Below are positions 5,807 through 7,646 of a DNA stretch of 7,646 bases, piece after piece. The first letter of the stretch is position 1, and each line of letters opens with the position of its first letter. A model generated the notes under the pieces. That model saw only the letters and a list, made by a program, of their open reading frames with translations. It was not told the origin of the DNA and made no database searches. Origin of the DNA: Deltaproteobacteria bacterium (GTDB lineage Bacteria; Desulfobacterota; Dissulfuribacteria; Dissulfuribacterales; UBA3076); the NCBI GenBank assembly GCA_013138705.1, contig WTCF01000196.1:1-7646 (forward strand), in the 5' to 3' direction. The position numbers were made by a program, and so were the translations under genes.

Positions 5807-7336
5807 AAAAAGGTTCTCTATAGCAGATACCAGCGAAGGTATTGTAAACTTATCAGGTTGAACTGTTACTTTAAGGCCGAAGTCTTCTGCCGTCCTGGCT
5901 GTGATCGGGCCGATGCAGGCTACCTTTGCCTGTTCAAGTATCCGGTTGCGCAGATCATCAGGGAGCAACTGGAAAAAGTTCTTAACAGTTGATGAGCTGG
6001 TGAAGGTCAACACATCAATGGTTTCCTGTTCCAGGATCTCCAGGACTTCCGGCTTTAGGTCAGGTGCCATGGTCACGTAGGCAGGAACCAGAGTAACGTC
6101 TGCCCCAAGCTCTGAAAGCCGGCTGGGGAGAATCTCTCTTGCCTTTTCCGCCCTGGGGATAAGGATGCGCTTCCCTGATATATCTATCTGACTGAAAGCC
6201 TCTATCAGGCCTTCTGCCCTGAAGTTATCGGGCATGATGTCAGAACTCAAGTGCAGGGCGGAAATTGCCTTGGCAGTACCGGCACCCACAACAGCAATAC
6301 GTATGTTTCCAAGGGCCCTGAGATCAAAATCCAGCCCGAACAGACGTTCAAAGAAAAAACGTACTGCATTGGCGCTGCTGAAAACCACCCAGTCAAAGGT
6401 AGAAAGTGAGGTAATGGCCTGGTCCAGAGGTTTCAAATCCTTTGGCCAATGGACTTCTATTGTGGGGCACTCTAAGCAATGCGCACCTCTCCGTTCCAGC
6501 AATCTCACAAGATCACTGGCCTGTTCCCTGGTCCTGGTAACGAGGATTCGTTTACCCAACAGGGGTAGGCTTTCAAACCAGTTTGCCTGGTCACGCAGGG
6601 CCACCACGTCTCCCACTACGATAATTGACGGAGGCCCAAGACCTGCTTCTTTTACCTTTTCTGCTATATTTATTAATTTTCCTGTAATTGATGTTTGAAG
6701 AGGGGTGGTTCCCCAGCGAATCACTGCTACCGGAGTATCAGGACTGCGCCCGTATTTTATGAGCCGTTCTGCGATATGGGGCAGGTTTTTCATCCCCATA
6801 AGAAAGACAAGGGTCCCTACGCCTTTGGCAAGACCCTCCCAGTCTATATCCGCCTCTTTACTGTCTGATTTGCGGTGGCCTGTGATAAAGGCTACGGAAG
6901 CGGTGTGTGCCCGGTGGGTCAGGGGTATTCCGGCGTAGGTAGGAACTGCAATACCTGAGGTCACACCGGGCACCACCTCAAAATATATACCAGCCTTGGC
7001 AAGTATCTGGGCCTCTTCGCCCCCCCGGCCAAACATAAAGGGATCCCCTCCCTTCAGGCGGGCTACACACTTTCCTTCCAGGGCCTTTTCCACGATTATT
7101 CTGTTGATATCTTCTTGGGTCACTGTGTGTGAGCCCATGCGCTTACCAACATAGATACGTTCTGCACGAGGGGATGCAAAGGGCAGAAGCCTCGGGCTTG
7201 CCAGGCGATCATATACAACCACCTCGGCCTCAGCTAAAAGCTCCTTGCCACGAATGGTCAAAAGACCTGGGTCCCCAGGGCCGGCTCCTATTAAATAAAC
7301 CTTTCCAGATGAAGAATCCGGCTTAATTCGCTCCAT
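5798..7336 (-). CDS. cobA-hemD: Fused uroporphyrinogen-III C-methyltransferase / uroporphyrinogen-III synthase (CobA-HemD)
   Basis: This is a 512-residue bifunctional cytoplasmic enzyme. Residues about 12-250 are the S-adenosylmethionine-dependent uroporphyrinogen-III methyltransferase (SUMT), which makes precorrin-2. It shows 'VYLIGAGPGDPGLLT' at 13-27, 'RLKGGDPFMFGRGGEE' at 93-108, 'PGVTSGIAVPTYAGIPLTHR' at 123-142 and 'ITGH' at 151-154. Residues about 261-512 are uroporphyrinogen-III synthase, which cyclises hydroxymethylbilane with inversion of ring D. It starts at 'GKRILVTRTRE' and carries the family's 'VVFSSANAVRFFF' and 'LTFTSSSTVKNFF' elements and a late 'CIGPITA' loop. Both halves look complete and total length fits known fusions. 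The ATG overlaps the hemC stop region by 14 nt and has a GAGGG Shine-Dalgarno, so the two are translated together and catalyse consecutive steps. The product feeds siroheme, cobalamin and, in sulfate reducers, the siroheme-dependent heme route; which of these applies here cannot be told from the window. Confidence 0.96.
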   Translation of the reverse strand: MERIKPDSSSGKVYLIGAGPGDPGLLTIRGKELLAEAEVVVYDRLASPRLLPFASPRAERIYVGKRMGSHTVTQEDINRIIVEKALEGKCVARLKGGDPFMFGRGGEEAQILAKAGIYFEVVPGVTSGIAVPTYAGIPLTHRAHTASVAFITGHRKSDSKEADIDWEGLAKGVGTLVFLMGMKNLPHIAERLIKYGRSPDTPVAVIRWGTTPLQTSITGKLINIAEKVKEAGLGPPSIIVVGDVVALRDQANWFESLPLLGKRILVTRTREQASDLVRLLERRGAHCLECPTIEVHWPKDLKPLDQAITSLSTFDWVVFSSANAVRFFFERLFGLDFDLRALGNIRIAVVGAGTAKAISALHLSSDIMPDNFRAEGLIEAFSQIDISGKRILIPRAEKAREILPSRLSELGADVTLVPAYVTMAPDLKPEVLEILEQETIDVLTFTSSSTVKNFFQLLPDDLRNRILEQAKVACIGPITARTAEDFGLKVTVQPDKFTIPSLVSAIENLFKC

Positions 7337-7646
7337 AAACTTCCCTCAATATCTCTGCACCCCCGGCAGCCAGGACCTCTTCTCCAAGGTTGGTTCCAAG
7401 AGCTTCGGGCTGATCAGCAGTTCCTTGCTCTTTCATCCTTATAATGTTGGTCCCGGCTTCGTTACCCACCATGCCTTCAAGCTCAAGTGTCTCTCCCTTG
7501 AGCCGGGCAAAGGCACCCAAGGGCACCTGGCATCCACCTTCAAGTCTGAAAAGAAAGGCCCTTTCAGCCCTTACGCAGATGGATGTTTCTTCATGATGAA
7601 TCGAGGCGAGAATTCGCTTGACCTCTGTATCCATGCTCCTGAACTC
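7323..7646 (-). CDS. hemC: Hydroxymethylbilane synthase (porphobilinogen deaminase), C-terminal part, cut by window edge
   Basis: Only the last 107 codons are in the window. The frame is open to the right edge, so the ATG at 7634 is an internal methionine and not the start; the full family protein is about 310 residues. The visible part holds the end of domain 2 ('EFRSMD', the usual tail after the GQGA-type motif), then 'HHEET', 'AERAFLFRLEGGCQVPLGA' and the small alpha/beta domain 3. The Cys of GGCQVP (codon 7532-7530) is the residue that carries the dipyrromethane cofactor by thioether in this family. The enzyme joins four porphobilinogens into hydroxymethylbilane, the substrate of the HemD half of the next gene. 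The C-terminus 'LREVYGAN' is ordinary for the family. Confidence 0.95.
   Translation of the reverse strand, partial: EFRSMDTEVKRILASIHHEETSICVRAERAFLFRLEGGCQVPLGAFARLKGETLELEGMVGNEAGTNIIRMKEQGTADQPEALGTNLGEEVLAAGGAEILREVYGAN
7340..7347 (-). promoter_or_regulatory. Shine-Dalgarno sequence of cobA-hemD inside hemC
   Basis: On the minus strand GAGGGAAG (7347-7340) lies within the last codons of hemC. Its GAGG core is 7 nt before the ATG at 7336. This supports that start despite the 14-nt overlap with hemC. Confidence 0.7.

Noticed and set aside
6234..6698. 154-codon plus-strand open frame opposite cobA-hemD
   Set aside because: Its Ser/Arg/Thr-rich, low-complexity translation is typical of the antisense of a conserved gene; cobA-hemD is certain here.

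Overview
The window looks like part of a bacterial chromosome, most plausibly from an anaerobe of the Desulfobacterota (former Deltaproteobacteria). This placement is inferred from three things: the fused CobA-HemD enzyme directly after hemC, the soluble GAF-type histidine kinase, and a UvrD-like helicase of the 'DDAQSIYSFRGA' type. No rRNA or other strong taxonomic marker is present.

Layout. A single plus-strand gene (115-1902) encodes a secreted protein with a signal peptide, a BACON/Ig-like beta domain, a long beta-rich middle and a C-terminal retropepsin-like aspartic protease domain. A Rho-independent terminator (1923-1958) follows it and separates it from four convergent minus-strand genes. 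In transcription order, right to left, these are: the 3' end of hemC (7646-7323, cut by the window edge); a cobA-hemD fusion (7336-5798, overlapping hemC by 14 nt); a 146-nt gap with two heptamer repeat arrays and a possible promoter; a soluble sensor histidine kinase (5651-4215); and a UvrD/Rep-family helicase (4210-1976) that starts 4 nt after the kinase stop codon.

How the genes work together. HemC and the CobA-HemD fusion form a continuous pathway from porphobilinogen through hydroxymethylbilane and uroporphyrinogen III to precorrin-2, the branch point to siroheme, cobalamin, F430 and the alternative siroheme-dependent heme route. The kinase and helicase form a tightly coupled second pair. 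They may be read through from the tetrapyrrole genes or started from a promoter in the repeat-bearing gap. No functional link between the two pairs is visible.

The least ordinary items are the BACON-like/retropepsin secreted protein, the degenerate ATP-lid (G1) box of the kinase, and the heptamer repeats, one array of which contains the stop codon of cobA-hemD. No mobile element, CRISPR array, tRNA or rRNA was seen, and no stretch over 300 bases lacks a gene.
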